From Phenylobacterium sp. RIFCSPHIGHO2_01_FULL_69_31 (GTDB lineage: Bacteria > Pseudomonadota > Alphaproteobacteria > Caulobacterales > Caulobacteraceae), in contig NZ_MHXN01000045.1 of the NCBI RefSeq assembly GCF_001824475.1, positions 62,001 through 126,000 on the forward strand: a DNA stretch of 64,000 bases. The letters run 5' to 3'. The notes beneath the pieces were generated by a model that worked only from the letters and a program-made list of their open reading frames with translations, was not told where the DNA came from and searched no databases. Position 1 is the first letter of the stretch. Each line of letters opens with the position of its first letter. This document shows positions 57,585 through 64,000 of this stretch, in pieces. The translations under genes and the position numbers were made by a program.

Positions 57585-58663
57585 GCGGCGTTGGCCCGCC
57601 GTACGGTCTCCGTGGCCGCGCCGCGCTCGTCCTGGACGATGCAGCCGTACCAGCCCAGGCCTTCGTAGGTCTCGTAGCCCGGTGTGAGGGCATAGCCGAC
57701 GGTCACGCCCTGGGCCGCATAGCTGCCCATGCTCTCCGCGCTCGCCGGAAGGCTGAACGTGTCGGCGAGTTCGCCCCGGCGGTCGGACGCAGCCAGCACC
57801 CGGCCGGTGCGGTCCAGCAACAGGACGCGCGAGCGCTGCCGCTCCTCGTCGGTGAGGCGCACCCCGTCGACGACCGCGTGGGCCTGCGGCTGCCAGTCGA
57901 AATGGATGCCGAGCACCCCGATGACTTCGCCGTTCACGGCGCCGTTGCGCCGGATCGCCGCGGCATAGGTAGCGACCGGGGCGTCGTTCAGCAGTGTGGC
58001 GCGCTCCACGTCGCAGGCCACGAAATCCTGTCCCGAGGCGGTCGCCTTGGCGTTCTTGAACCAGCCGGCGTTGGCCACGGAGCTGCCGGCGACCCGCGGA
58101 TAGCGCTCGGGCCGGCCCGTCGCGATCACCCGCCCCTCCGCATCGCAGATCCACAGGTCGAGATAGACGGTGTAGGCGTCGAGAATGACCTTCAGGCGCG
58201 CGCTGGCGTGCCGGGCCGCGGCGTCGGTGCCCGCGCCGGCGCAGTCCACGACCGCGGAGTCGGTGGCCCACCAGCGGACGTCGCAGGTCCGCTCATAGAG
58301 GTTCCGGTCGATGATCTCGATGGCGTTCAGCGCCAGGTCGGCCAGACGCTGCCCGCGGAGATGGCCAAGGATCGCGCCGCCGACCGCGGACAGCTCGCGC
58401 AGGTCGCCCTGCACCTGGCTCTGCAGGTCCGCCGTCACCTCGTCGATGCGGGACGAGATCTGCTTGAACTCCTCCGCCACGACCGAGAAACCGCGGCCGG
58501 CCTCCCCGGCCCGCGCGGCCGTGATCAGGGCGTTGATGGCCAGCATCTTCGCCTCGCGGTTGATGCGGGCGATCTCGCCGATGCTGGTCGCGGCGGCCGT
58601 GGACAGCCGCTCGGACAGCTCGAGGATCCGCTCGGGAACCAGGGCTTCTTCGCTGTCGGACAA
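57581..58663 (-). CDS. Soluble MCP-like signal protein with C-terminal Cache-type sensor
   Basis: A 360-residue protein with no membrane helix and inverted order: the chemoreceptor signalling segment comes first (about 20-75, INREAKMLAINALITAARAGEAGRGFSVVAEEFKQIS, the conserved hairpin tip region). It is followed by DVRWWATD (about 128-135) and a sensory Cache/dCache-like module (about 140-300, LDLWICDAEGRVIATGRPERYPRVAG and VIGVLGIHFDWQ). The receptor half is short and lacks the adaptation helices. Possible regulator of chemotaxis or of diguanylate cyclases. An inverted repeat GCGTTA-acgg-TAACGC lies at 58698-58713 upstream. Confidence 0.8.
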   Translation of the reverse strand: MSDSEEALVPERILELSERLSTAAATSIGEIARINREAKMLAINALITAARAGEAGRGFSVVAEEFKQISSRIDEVTADLQSQVQGDLRELSAVGGAILGHLRGQRLADLALNAIEIIDRNLYERTCDVRWWATDSAVVDCAGAGTDAAARHASARLKVILDAYTVYLDLWICDAEGRVIATGRPERYPRVAGSSVANAGWFKNAKATASGQDFVACDVERATLLNDAPVATYAAAIRRNGAVNGEVIGVLGIHFDWQPQAHAVVDGVRLTDEERQRSRVLLLDRTGRVLAASDRRGELADTFSLPASAESMGSYAAQGVTVGYALTPGYETYEGLGWYGCIVQDERGAATETVRRANAA

Positions 58664-58818
58664 CGGAACCTCTGCACGCCTGTCGCCCCGTGCGGGCGCG
58701 TTAACGGTAACGCTAGGCAGCCGATTCTTTAGAAGATGTTGTCAGGCGCCGAGCAAGTCGCCGCGCCCTGCTCCCCACGCGCCGGAACGCTCAATTCCTA
58801 GGCAATACAGCCGCGAGA

Positions 58819-59568
58819 CTAGGCGCCGGCCGGCGCCGCCCATCCACTGGAAAGACGGGTCAGGTTCTCGACATCCTGAGGGAAATCCATCTCGCCCCAC
58901 TCGAGGCCCTCGATGGACACCACCTTTACATCGACGCCCGCGCGAGCCAGTTCGTCGATGACCGAAAGATACCAGCGGCGCAGCCCTTCCGGCGTCTGCA
59001 GCACCTGCTCGACACCCGCCGCGAACTTCGCCGCTCCCGCCTTGGAGAAGCGCAGGAAGCCGATCGACTCGGCGTCATAAGCCTCGATCGTCTTGCCGAT
59101 GGCCTTCAGCCGGCCGTGCTCGGTCAGCACCTTCATGTCGTCGGCGTCGTAGGCGGGCTTCCGATCGATGGTGACCGTGATCTCGGCGGGCGGGGCGGCG
59201 AGCAGGGCCTCCGCGACACCCGGCCCGAACAGGGTGTCGCCGTTGAGGATCAGCACCTCGCGGTCGAACTCCTGGCGCACGATCCAGCACGAGGCGGTGT
59301 TGTCCGACACCGTGTAGAAGGGATTGAAGGCCAGCCGCACCGGCATGGTGAGGTCCAGGGCCGCGACCTCGGCCTCGACGGCGTCGGCGCGGAAGCCCGT
59401 GACGATCACGGCCTCCTGCACTCCGGCCGCCTGCAGGCGCAGGAGCTGCCACGCCAGAAGCGTACGGCCGGACAGCTCGATCAGGCATTTCGGACGGGTC
59501 TCGGTCAGCGGCAGCAGCCGCTTGCCCTGCCCTGCAGCGAGGATGATGGCTCTGTTGGGCGAGGTCAC
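58819..59568 (-). CDS. Sugar/choline-phosphate-type nucleotidyltransferase
   Basis: A 249-residue NTP-transferase: AIILAAGQGKRLLPLTETRPKCLIELSGRTLL (signature with R-x-x-P-K-x-L), VLILNGDTLFGP (metal Asp), VTIDRKPAYDADDMKVL and a C-terminal GLEWGEMDFPQDVENL. It resembles the LicC/choline-phosphate or phosphosugar cytidylyl/thymidylyl transferases. It stands alone on the minus strand; a link to the nearby sphingolipid genes is not supported by position (74 bases from the sensor gene and separate). Confidence 0.85.
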   Translation of the reverse strand: MTSPNRAIILAAGQGKRLLPLTETRPKCLIELSGRTLLAWQLLRLQAAGVQEAVIVTGFRADAVEAEVAALDLTMPVRLAFNPFYTVSDNTASCWIVRQEFDREVLILNGDTLFGPGVAEALLAAPPAEITVTIDRKPAYDADDMKVLTEHGRLKAIGKTIEAYDAESIGFLRFSKAGAAKFAAGVEQVLQTPEGLRRWYLSVIDELARAGVDVKVVSIEGLEWGEMDFPQDVENLTRLSSGWAAPAGA

Positions 59569-59646
59569 GAAAGCGTCCGTGAGAAAGGGGGTCGCGGCGC
59601 GCGCCGCGAAGGTCGGCCCTTATGTAGGCACAGGGCCCAAAAGTGA

Positions 59647-59682
59647 AGAGACCCCGCAGGGCGAGCGGCCCGCGAGGTCTCT
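59647..59682 (-). terminator. Hairpin terminator between SWIB gene and nucleotidyltransferase gene
   Basis: AGAGACC...GGTCTCT forms a stem of about 14 pairs (two G-T wobbles), a short loop, then TTCACTTTT on the minus strand and CTTTTC on the plus strand. It lies 49 bases after the SWIB stop; a T6 run (59709-59714 as A-run on plus) precedes it. Likely ends the SWIB transcript. Confidence 0.55.
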
Positions 59683-59730
59683 CTTTTCAGCATGGCTGCG
59701 GCGCGGGCAAAAAAGCGCGCCGCGTGCGTC

Positions 59731-59991
59731 CTACTTCAGGTGCGCGGCCAGATGCTTGTTCATCTCGAACATGCTGACCTTGTCCTTGCCGCCGAAGACG
59801 GGCTTCAGCTTGGCGTCGGCCAGGATCTCGCGCTTGTTGGCGGGATTCTGGAGGTTGTTCTTCTTGATGTAGTCCCAGATCTTCGAGACGGTCTCGCCGC
59901 GCGAAAGCTGGCCAGCGCCCACGACGGCCGCCAGTTCGGCGGAGGGCGTCAGGGGCTTCTGCAGTGCGTTCGTCTTCTTTTCCGTGGCCAT
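59731..59991 (-). CDS. SWIB/MDM2 domain protein
   Basis: An 86-residue protein consisting of a SWIB/MDM2 fold: LTPSAELAAVVGAGQLSRGETVSKIWDYIKKNNLQNPANKREILADAKLKPVFGGKDKVSMFEMNKHLAAHL. Such stand-alone domains occur in chlamydiae and many proteobacteria; role probably in DNA or topoisomerase interaction. Single gene with its own downstream terminator. Confidence 0.95.
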   Translation of the reverse strand: MATEKKTNALQKPLTPSAELAAVVGAGQLSRGETVSKIWDYIKKNNLQNPANKREILADAKLKPVFGGKDKVSMFEMNKHLAAHLK

Positions 59992-60111
59992 GGGCTCCCC
60001 CGGCTAAAATGTTGGCGCGAGGTTCCGGCGGGGGTCGCCGGGACCGAGTCGCTTTAGGCATCCTAGCGCGGCGCGCGTCGGGCGCCACCGAAGATGCGTC
60101 ACATCAGTCGT

Positions 60112-60750
60112 CTAGGGGTTGAGCGCGCGATGGGCGGGGTTCGTTCCAAGGACGGGCGCGGGCGCCGGCACGACGAGCGCGCGGCTGAAGAAATCCAGCA
60201 GGTCGGGCCAGCGGGGCTCCGTCTCGTACACCTCGGTGTCGAACAGCACGCCGGAAAGACTGAGCGCGGCCTCAAGAATCCCCGCCCGGCGCTGCACGGC
60301 GCCCACCTGATAGCCGATTCTCACCACGCCATTGATTCTTTGGGATATTTCGAGCGCGGTTCGGGCGCCGAAGCCACGAGCGCCGTAGGCCGCCGCCGCG
60401 GCGATCCGCTCGGCCCGATCCGCCGCGAGATGCAGCGCCATGTCCCCGCCCCCGCCGAATCCCAGGACCCCGACACGGCTGTCGTCCACGCGCCGCTCGT
60501 CGGCGAGGTAGTCCATGCAGGCCCAGGCGGCCTCCCGCCGATCGTCCGCCGCCAGGGTTGCGAGGTCGGGCGCCAGGACAAAATAATTGTGGGCGGATAG
60601 ACGCCGCGCGGTCGATTCTGCCCTCTCATCCCGGTCCGGCGGGCCGGAAAGCAGCAGAATCGGGGGCTTGCGGCCCGGCGTGTCGGGCCAGGCCACGAAG
60701 GCGTCGAGCGCCCCTTCGTCCAGTTCGAGCTCAATGCGGGCTTCCGGCAT
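60112..60750 (-). CDS. Dienelactone-hydrolase-like alpha/beta hydrolase, nucleophile missing
   Basis: A 212-residue alpha/beta-hydrolase of the DLH family (LELDEGALDAFVAWPDTPGRKPPILLLSGPPDRDERAESTARRLSAHNYFVLAPDL). The nucleophile motif G-x-[CS]-x-G-G is replaced by GFGGGG (97-102), Gly where Cys or Ser should be, so hydrolase activity is unlikely. A D-E-like acid region (YLADERRVDD) remains. ATG 60750 chosen over GTG 60759 because AGGTGG lies upstream. Single gene. Confidence 0.8.
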   Translation of the reverse strand: MPEARIELELDEGALDAFVAWPDTPGRKPPILLLSGPPDRDERAESTARRLSAHNYFVLAPDLATLAADDRREAAWACMDYLADERRVDDSRVGVLGFGGGGDMALHLAADRAERIAAAAAYGARGFGARTALEISQRINGVVRIGYQVGAVQRRAGILEAALSLSGVLFDTEVYETEPRWPDLLDFFSRALVVPAPAPVLGTNPAHRALNP

Positions 60751-60819
60751 GCCCGCCACCTTAATCCTACATTTTCAGTAGGAATAAGCCGATTGTCTGC
60801 GGCGGGCTTGAGATTCCCT

Positions 60820-61932
60820 CTAAGCGCCGTCCAGAGCCACCGTCACCTTGGCGGAGAGGCCGGGCCGCAGGCGCGCCACCTCCGGCTGGCCCGGATCGAA
60901 ACGCAGCCGCACGGGCACCCGCTGGACGATCTTGGTGAAGTTGCCCACGCCCGGCTCGAACGGCAGCAGGGCGAACTCCGAGCCGGTCCCAGGGGCGAAG
61001 CTCTCCACGCGCGCCTTCAGGGTCACGCCCGGCAGCGCGTCGACCTTCACCGTGGCGGCCTGGCCGTTGAGCATCCGGGCCGTCTGGGTCTCCTTGAAGT
61101 TGGCCGTGATGTAGAGGCGGTCCAGGGGGTTGACCACCAGCAGGCGGGAGCCCGGCTGCACGTAGTCGCCCACGTTGGCCTGGCGATCGCCCACGACGCC
61201 GGAGACGGGCGCCTTCACGTCCACGTGCTGGCGGTCCTGGCGGGCGAGTTCCAGCGCGGCCAGCGCCTTCTGCCGCTGCGCCCGGGCCTGGGCCACGGCG
61301 GCGACCAGCTCGCCCCGCCGGCTGGCCGTGGCGGCCGCCTGGCTGCGGCTGACCGCCAGGCTGGCGCGGGTCCTGTCCGCGGCCGCGGCCGCGGCGACGG
61401 CCTGGGTCTGGATCCGGTCGGCGTCGCGGCGGGGGGCATAGCCGGTCTTCAGCAGGGCGTCGTAGCGCGCCCAGTCGGCCCGAGCGCGGTTGGCCTCGGC
61501 GTCGGCGGCGCGGATTCCCGTCTCGGCCTCGCGGACCTCGGCGACGGCCATGGCCTCCTCCGAGCCCAACCGCACGAGGGCGGCCTCGGCCGAGGCCACC
61601 GCGGCGTCGGCCAGGGCCACATCGCCCTCGGCCGCGGCGACGCGGGCGGCGTATTCCTCCGGGTCCAGCCGCACCAGCACCTGGCCGGCCTTCACCGGCT
61701 GGTTGTCGCCCACCAGCACCTGCGCCACATGTCCGCGCACCCGCGGCGCCACGATGGTCACGTCGGTCTTCACATAGGCGTTGTCGGTGGTGGCCGACGC
61801 CTTGGCCGCGTGGATGTAGGCATAGCCGCCCGCCCCCACAGCCAGCGCCGCGCCGAGGATCAGCACCCCGCGTGGCGGCAGCCGCCGCCGGGGCTTCACG
61901 GGCGAGCCCGTGGTGACGGTCTCCATCTTCAT
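60820..61932 (-). CDS. emrA: EmrA-like HlyD-family adaptor
   Basis: A 370-residue membrane-fusion protein: N-terminal helix (about 22-42), first lipoyl half (VTIVAPRVRGHVAQVLVGDNQPVKAGQVLVRLD), long coiled-coil hairpin (about 95-210), second lipoyl half (VDVKAPVSGVVGDRQANVGDYVQPGSRLLVV) and a barrel domain. The DNAYVKTDV segment is typical of EmrA. With the divergent EmrB-like transporter it forms a drug efflux system. Start ATG overlaps the thioesterase stop (ATGA). Confidence 0.92.
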   Translation of the reverse strand: MKMETVTTGSPVKPRRRLPPRGVLILGAALAVGAGGYAYIHAAKASATTDNAYVKTDVTIVAPRVRGHVAQVLVGDNQPVKAGQVLVRLDPEEYAARVAAAEGDVALADAAVASAEAALVRLGSEEAMAVAEVREAETGIRAADAEANRARADWARYDALLKTGYAPRRDADRIQTQAVAAAAAADRTRASLAVSRSQAAATASRRGELVAAVAQARAQRQKALAALELARQDRQHVDVKAPVSGVVGDRQANVGDYVQPGSRLLVVNPLDRLYITANFKETQTARMLNGQAATVKVDALPGVTLKARVESFAPGTGSEFALLPFEPGVGNFTKIVQRVPVRLRFDPGQPEVARLRPGLSAKVTVALDGA

Positions 61933-62384
61933 CGGTCGAACACCAGCAGCGTGGAGGTGGCCGTGGCGTAGAGGCGGCCCTCGGCGTCGGTCAGCCGGCC
62001 CTCGGCGAAGGCGGCGCGGCGCCCCGCCTGGACCACGCGGCCCTCGGCGCGGACCGGTCCCGTGTGCTTGGTCATGGCCCGGTGATAGGCGACCTTGAGC
62101 TCCAGGGTCGTGTACCCCTGCCCCGCCTTCAGCACCGAATGGACGGCGCAGCCCACGGCCGAGTCCAGCAAGGTCGCCGCATAGCCGCCGTGCACCGTGC
62201 CGATGGGGTTGTAGACGCTCTCGTCCGGCGTGCCGCCGAACACCACCCGGCCCTCTTCGATCTCGATGACGGTGAAGCCCATGGTCCTGCCGATCCCCGG
62301 CGCCCGTTCGGGCCGGTCGGGATCGAAGGCCGCACGCAGTTGTTCGAGGCCCGAGAGCTGGGCTGTGGGCGTGACGGCGTTCAT
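61929..62384 (-). CDS. PaaI-family hotdog thioesterase
   Basis: A 151-residue hotdog-fold thioesterase. Motif YNPIGTVHGGYAATLLDSAVGCAVHS (about 58-84) with the active Asp/Glu-type DSAVG and the HGG turn, then LELKVAYHRAMTKHTGPVRAEGRVVQAGRR. It hydrolyses an acyl-CoA; substrate unknown. It lies between tetR and emrA, both joined by ATGA, so it is under the same control as the efflux adaptor. Confidence 0.9.
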   Translation of the reverse strand: MNAVTPTAQLSGLEQLRAAFDPDRPERAPGIGRTMGFTVIEIEEGRVVFGGTPDESVYNPIGTVHGGYAATLLDSAVGCAVHSVLKAGQGYTTLELKVAYHRAMTKHTGPVRAEGRVVQAGRRAAFAEGRLTDAEGRLYATATSTLLVFDR

Positions 62385-62965
62385 TGGACGATCCCCATGC
62401 GATGCTTGATGCGATCCCGCGCCTCGGCGAGCAGACGGCCGGCCTCGGCCTCGTCGGAGATGGCGCGGGAGAGCGCGACGGTCCCCGACATCTCGGCCAC
62501 CAGGGACGCGGCGAGGCTGTCGCGGTCGGGCGTCGTCTCGGGCAGCCAGCCGGCGATCCGCTCGATCATCCGCCGCACGCCGCGCTCGTAGGCCTCCCGA
62601 ACGGGCGCGCCCTGGCGCGGCAGGTCGCTGGAAAGGCCCGCCACCGGGCAGCCCCGCTCGGGATGGGCGCGATGTTCCAGCGTCACATAGAAGTCCACGA
62701 AGGCGGCCAGGGCCTGGGCCGGCGCCATGCCGGCGGTCGCCCGGCCGAACCGGCGCCCGCTCTGGCCGAACGCCTCGTCGATGGCGGCGACGATCAGCGC
62801 CTCCTTATTCGGGAAGTGGGCGTAGAAGCCGCCGTGCGTCAGGCCGGCCTCGGCCATGATCTCGGCGACGCCCACCCCGTCCGGTCCCTTGGCGCGCACG
62901 GCCTTGGCGGCGGCCTTCAAGACCTTGTCCCGCGTCTCCTGCTTGTGCGTGTCGCTGTAGCGCAT
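62381..62965 (-). CDS. TetR/AcrR-family repressor of the efflux operon
   Basis: A 194-residue TetR regulator. The DNA-binding domain (about 10-57) has VGVAEIMAEAGLTHGGFYAHFPNKEALIVAAIDEAF, the typical GFYAHF helix-turn-helix. The C-terminal domain holds GCPVAGLSSDLPRQG, found in the branch linked to EmrAB-type transporters. It probably represses its own operon and emrB through the palindrome in the 63-base divergent region. Confidence 0.93.
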   Translation of the reverse strand: MRYSDTHKQETRDKVLKAAAKAVRAKGPDGVGVAEIMAEAGLTHGGFYAHFPNKEALIVAAIDEAFGQSGRRFGRATAGMAPAQALAAFVDFYVTLEHRAHPERGCPVAGLSSDLPRQGAPVREAYERGVRRMIERIAGWLPETTPDRDSLAASLVAEMSGTVALSRAISDEAEAGRLLAEARDRIKHRMGIVQ

Positions 62966-62978
62966 GGCCTTGCCCGCA

Positions 62979-63002
62979 TTTATATGATGCCCATAATATT
63001 AA
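62979..63002. promoter_or_regulatory. Predicted TetR operator between tetR and emrB
   Basis: TTTATATGATG (62979-62989) and CATAATATTAA (62992-63002) are inverted repeats with 9 of 11 matched positions around a CC centre. This is an AT-rich island exactly between the divergent starts, so it overlaps both promoters. Typical of TetR-family operators. Confidence 0.6.
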
Positions 63003-63028
63003 GCGTCGGCCGCCGGAGCGCAAGGACC

Positions 63029-64000
63029 ATGACTGTCGCATCGGCTGCCGCAGGCGCCCCGCCCGCCGGCCCCGCCACCCTCAGCGAAGGCCGCAAGCTC
63101 CTGATCTTCGCGATCATGGCGTTCGGCCAGTTCATGGCCCTGCTCGACATCCAGATCGTGGCGGCGTCGCTGAATTCGATCCAGGCGGGCCTCAACGCCG
63201 GCCCCGACGAGATCGCCTGGGTGCAGACCGCCTATCTGATGGCCGAGATCGTGATGATCCCCCTGGCCGCCTTCCTGTCCCAGGCGCTCTCGACCCGCTG
63301 GCTGTTCACCCTCTCGGCGGGTCTCTTCACCATCTCCAGCCTGCTGTGCGGCCTGGCGTGGGACATCAACTCGATGATCGTCTTCCGCGCCATCCAGGGC
63401 TTCACGGGCGGGGCCATGGTGCCGCTGGTCTTCGCCACCGGCTTTGCGATGTTCGAGGGGCCCAAGCGCGCCGCGGTGCCGGCCATCCTGGGGATGGTCT
63501 CGACCCTCGCCCCGACCCTCGGGCCCAGCGTCGGCGGGCTGGTCACCGAGTACTGGGACTGGCGCTGGCTGTTCTTCATGAACATCGTGCCCGGCGTCGC
63601 CGTGACGATCCTGTTCCCCCTGCTGGGCAAGGTCGACGGCGCCAATCCCCAGATGCTCCGGCGCATCGACTGGCTGCACGTGGCCTCGCTGGCGGTCTTC
63701 CTGGGAGGCCTCCAGTACGTGCTGGAAGAAGGTCCCCGGCATGAGTGGTTCACCGACGAGAAGGTGCTGACCGCGGCCTGGTTCTCGTTCGTGGGCGCGG
63801 TGGTGTTCTTCGAGCGCACGTTCTTCTCGACCATGCCGGTGGTGAAGCTGACGCCCTTCCGGCGGCCGACCTTCGCCATGGCCTGCGTCCTGAACGTGGT
63901 GATCGGCTTCGGCCTCTACGCCTCCACCTATCTGACGCCGGTATACTTGGGGCGGGTGCGCGAGTTCTCCAGCCTGCAGATTGGCACGACCGTGTTCGTC
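63029..64000 (+). CDS. emrB: EmrB/QacA-type (DHA2) MFS transporter, partial
   Basis: The first 324 codons of a 14-helix major facilitator; the window ends inside it. N-terminal helices start after LSEGRKLLIFAIMAFGQFMALLDIQIVAASLNSIQ. Motif C of the drug antiporters is in GMVSTLAPTLGPSVGGLVTEYWDWRWLFFMN. It works with EmrA (encoded divergently) to export hydrophobic drugs. ATG start after CAAGGACC; translation verified by hand through the end of the window without a stop. Confidence 0.93.
   Translation, partial: MTVASAAAGAPPAGPATLSEGRKLLIFAIMAFGQFMALLDIQIVAASLNSIQAGLNAGPDEIAWVQTAYLMAEIVMIPLAAFLSQALSTRWLFTLSAGLFTISSLLCGLAWDINSMIVFRAIQGFTGGAMVPLVFATGFAMFEGPKRAAVPAILGMVSTLAPTLGPSVGGLVTEYWDWRWLFFMNIVPGVAVTILFPLLGKVDGANPQMLRRIDWLHVASLAVFLGGLQYVLEEGPRHEWFTDEKVLTAAWFSFVGAVVFFERTFFSTMPVVKLTPFRRPTFAMACVLNVVIGFGLYASTYLTPVYLGRVREFSSLQIGTTVFV

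Overview
The window is a continuous, gene-dense piece of a GC-rich alphaproteobacterial chromosome. A Caulobacteraceae member (Caulobacter/Phenylobacterium-like) fits best. The reasons are a ceramide-phosphoglycerate type sphingolipid cluster arranged as described for Caulobacter, a large TipN-like polarity protein, an OMF-type TonB-dependent receptor, many GTG/TTG starts, and operons built on ATGA/GTGA overlaps. I see no insertion sequence, prophage, CRISPR array or rRNA operon. One tRNA gene, tRNA-Lys(CTT), lies at 40448-40523.

Left part (1-19 kb). dTDP-rhamnose genes rfbB-rfbA (rfbA cut by the left edge) follow a DUF4112 gene and a TipN-like coiled-coil membrane protein. Next is a metal-resistance block. 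On the minus strand it holds copA, copB and two PepSY membrane proteins. On the plus strand it holds a DUF411 metal-binding protein and a three-gene module (97, 146 and 194 aa) that matches the CnrY-CnrX-CnrH anti-sigma/sensor/ECF-sigma system, with all five CnrX metal ligands in register. All three transcription units begin with the same GTGCGTATA promoter element, so the ECF sigma factor probably drives the whole block. An HlyD-ABC ATPase-FtsX permease exporter, small conserved proteins and an SDR follow.

Middle part (19-43 kb). This holds a TonB-dependent receptor with a strong leader hairpin, an MlaE(STAS)-MlaF-MlaD-lipoprotein phospholipid transporter, folD, a NUDIX hydrolase, an S1/P1 nuclease, a GST, a secreted 3D-domain protein, an ATPase whose only sensible start is ATC, and a class III cyclase coupled to a 49-aa membrane protein. 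The sulfate-assimilation operon cobA-DUF2849-cysI-DUF934-cysH-fpr follows, divergent from a GcvA-type LysR gene. After that come a secreted chorismate-lyase-like protein, a lone Hpt protein, tRNA-Lys and a caspase-like protein with an EF-hand.

Right part (43-57.6 kb) is the sphingolipid island. The plus-strand operon is flippase, acyl-ACP synthetase (aasR), ceramide reductase (cerR, CTG start), dedicated ACP (acpR) and serine palmitoyltransferase (spt). It meets a minus-strand operon cpgA-cpgB-cpgC (CDP-alcohol phosphotransferase, lipid kinase, Tam41-like nucleotidyltransferase). A second plus-strand operon carries an LptF/LptG-like pair, bacterial ceramide synthase (bcerS) and a MobA-like nucleotidyltransferase. 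Together these encode synthesis of ceramide, its phosphorylation and headgroup attachment, and probably its export.

Right end (57.6-64 kb): a soluble MCP-like sensor, a sugar/choline-type nucleotidyltransferase, a SWIB protein, a dienelactone-hydrolase homologue lacking its nucleophile, and a tetR-thioesterase-emrA operon divergent from emrB (cut by the right edge).

Across the window four convergent gene pairs overlap by exactly one CTAG, which supplies both TAG stop codons.
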